Positions 62,877 through 64,000 of a DNA stretch of 64,000 bases are shown piece by piece. Made by a program: the position numbers and the translations under genes. The stretch's first letter is position 1. The number at the start of each line of letters is the position of its first letter. This DNA comes from Craspedostauros australis (taxonomy: Eukaryota > Bacillariophyta > Bacillariophyceae > Mastogloiales > Achnanthaceae): positions 1 through 64,000 of the forward strand of contig JAMXDE010000043.1 in NCBI GenBank assembly GCA_026770025.1. Reading direction: 5' to 3'. The notes beneath the pieces were generated by a model. It searched no databases. It was not told where the DNA came from and saw only the letters and a list, made by a program, of their open reading frames with translations.

Positions 62877-63800
62877 TCAGCGCTCTCCCACCTCAGCAAC
62901 ACAACTGCAGGTGCGAGTGCAGGTGCAAGTGTGAGCACATCTGCATTCATCACTCCGCACCGACGATCCCCCACCCACAAGGTTTGGCAACTGCACAGAC
63001 TGCACATCGCCGTTGGGATGGTACAACTCGACGTAGTTCAGGTGTCCATCTACAATTGCGCGTTGCCGACACTGCGCCGACAGCTGCTCGGAAATGCTAG
63101 AGATCCGTTGCTCATCGCAAGCCAAGCGGGATGCCTTCACCAATGCAGATCGGATGTCACGTTGCGATGCCTTGCGCTGCGAGGCAAAGTGCTGCAGGTG
63201 CCGATCGGCGGCTTTTGGATCTTGGCTGCGCAGCTCGTAGGCGGCTTGCAGCTTCAACATCAGCAGCTCGCGTCCCGTGTACCATAGCTTGGATCTTTCA
63301 CTGTGACATGCCCGGTCGGCGCTGCTCTTTTGCAGCTTGTTTCGTGTGGTTGCATGTTCATGACATCGTATCGAGGCTTGCATCGCTTCTTGGTCGAACC
63401 AGACTCGTTTGGGCGCTTTCTTGTTGGGACCGTGCATTGGTATGCTGTGGACTTGCTGGAGATGCTTGTTGTGATGAGAGTGGTTTGGTGTGTGCAAGGA
63501 ATGCTTGTTCGACGTCCTCTCATGACGATGGACGCATGGCTTGCGATGGTTACGTTGCGCCGATGCATCGTGGTGTGCATGCGCGATGGTTGCTGCGTGA
63601 CTGCTCAGCATTCGAAATCCATTCGATTGTGGATGCTGCACCTGCAGCCCCCGCTGTTGGAGCTGTCGTTGCTGGTGAACGCGCAACTGGAGAAGCTGAC
63701 GTAGCCATTCGTGCTGGAGTCCATGTTCATGATGCTGCACGTGAGTCTCGTTGTGGTGGTTGGTGTGATCGTTGCCATGCTGTTGCTGCGGGAGATTCAT
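62877..63800 (-). CDS. LWY-motif diatom protein, second member
   Basis: First ATG at 63800, 307 aa. The N-terminal 120 residues are rich in His, Gln and Asn. RVWF at 132-135 stands where VRF is found in the family, followed by KLWYTGRELLMLK (about 171-183), a charged linker with HLQHFASQRKASQRDIRSALVKASRLACDEQ, and SSISEQLSAQCRQRAIVDGHLNYVELYHP. The order (VxF, then LWY..EL..(F/L)K, then a helical Ala/Leu segment) matches the protein at 34687-35991, though the GLE element is missing. The Cys/Thr-rich last 20 residues may be intron read-through, in which case the true C-terminus differs. Confidence 0.65.
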   Translation of the reverse strand: MNLPQQQHGNDHTNHHNETHVQHHEHGLQHEWLRQLLQLRVHQQRQLQQRGLQVQHPQSNGFRMLSSHAATIAHAHHDASAQRNHRKPCVHRHERTSNKHSLHTPNHSHHNKHLQQVHSIPMHGPNKKAPKRVWFDQEAMQASIRCHEHATTRNKLQKSSADRACHSERSKLWYTGRELLMLKLQAAYELRSQDPKAADRHLQHFASQRKASQRDIRSALVKASRLACDEQRISSISEQLSAQCRQRAIVDGHLNYVELYHPNGDVQSVQLPNLVGGGSSVRSDECRCAHTCTCTRTCSCVAEVGER

Positions 63801-63924
63801 GGCTGTGCTTGCCTCGAAGGCAAATAGCAGATGTGAGTGACAAAGTAGTGCGAGTATGTATGGCACAAGTACGAGCACAGTACCAACCGAAGAATGAATG
63901 AGTCAACAAATGACAGTGCAGTGG

Positions 63925-63951
63925 CTGAATGAATGAATGAATGAATGAATG
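63925..63951. repeat. (TGAA)n microsatellite
   Basis: About six and a half TGAA units lie upstream of the minus-strand gene 62877-63800. Confidence 0.9.
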
Positions 63952-64000
63952 CTGGCCTGCCTACCTTCTCTTGTCTCGTGATGATGATTCATCCAGATTG

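Overview
This window looks like nuclear DNA of a diatom. The case rests on several features together: Copia-type (CoDi-like) LTR retrotransposons; a plastid SQDG synthase gene whose pre-sequence carries an ASAF-like Ala|Phe cleavage motif; an HSF-type transcription factor; a DUF6824 protein; a diatom-type 7TM receptor fragment; few short GT-AG introns; and several low-complexity proteins with the VRF...G.P(L/I)..(G)W or LWY signatures that I associate with uncharacterised diatom families. I cannot name the species.

Layout. Positions 1-12334 hold nested Copia elements. A near-intact + strand element (3-6847, 237-bp LTRs differing at one base) sits inside the gag of a second Copia (element A, - strand). 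Element A itself abuts, at its exact LTR end, the interrupted pol of a third, closely related Copia (element B, - strand), which also carries one in-frame TAG. The outer LTR of B is truncated and lies beside a 3'-truncated 7TM receptor gene (12821-13411). Next come two related - strand genes (14387-15628 and 28931-29686). A giant, apparently intact Copia-like element (16483-28310, one 3,542-codon ORF, LTRs with no difference that I found, perfect 5-bp target duplication CCTTC) has been inserted between them. From 29.7 to 34.6 kb is repeat-rich decayed DNA with a solo LTR of the A/B family, a triplicated hairpin motif and a 180-bp AACAC satellite.

From 34.7 to 46.3 kb is a gene-rich stretch: an LWY-family protein (-), a three-exon HSF gene (-), two-exon SQD2 (+), a cytochrome b5 domain protein (-) and a tail-anchored flavodoxin-domain protein (+) transcribed divergently from it. 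From 46.3 to 59 kb only one convincing gene is seen, a DUF6824 protein. From 59 to 63.8 kb there are three genes for low-complexity proteins: one unknown, one VRF/GxPxxxGW protein and one LWY-type protein.

How the genes relate. SQD2 is the only gene with a clear metabolic role (plastid sulfolipid synthesis). The b5/flavodoxin pair suggests an electron-transfer partnership, but this is inference. HSF, DUF6824, VRF and LWY proteins are likely nuclear or regulatory, on composition only. Two of the retroelements appear young, so this locus has been under recent transposition pressure.
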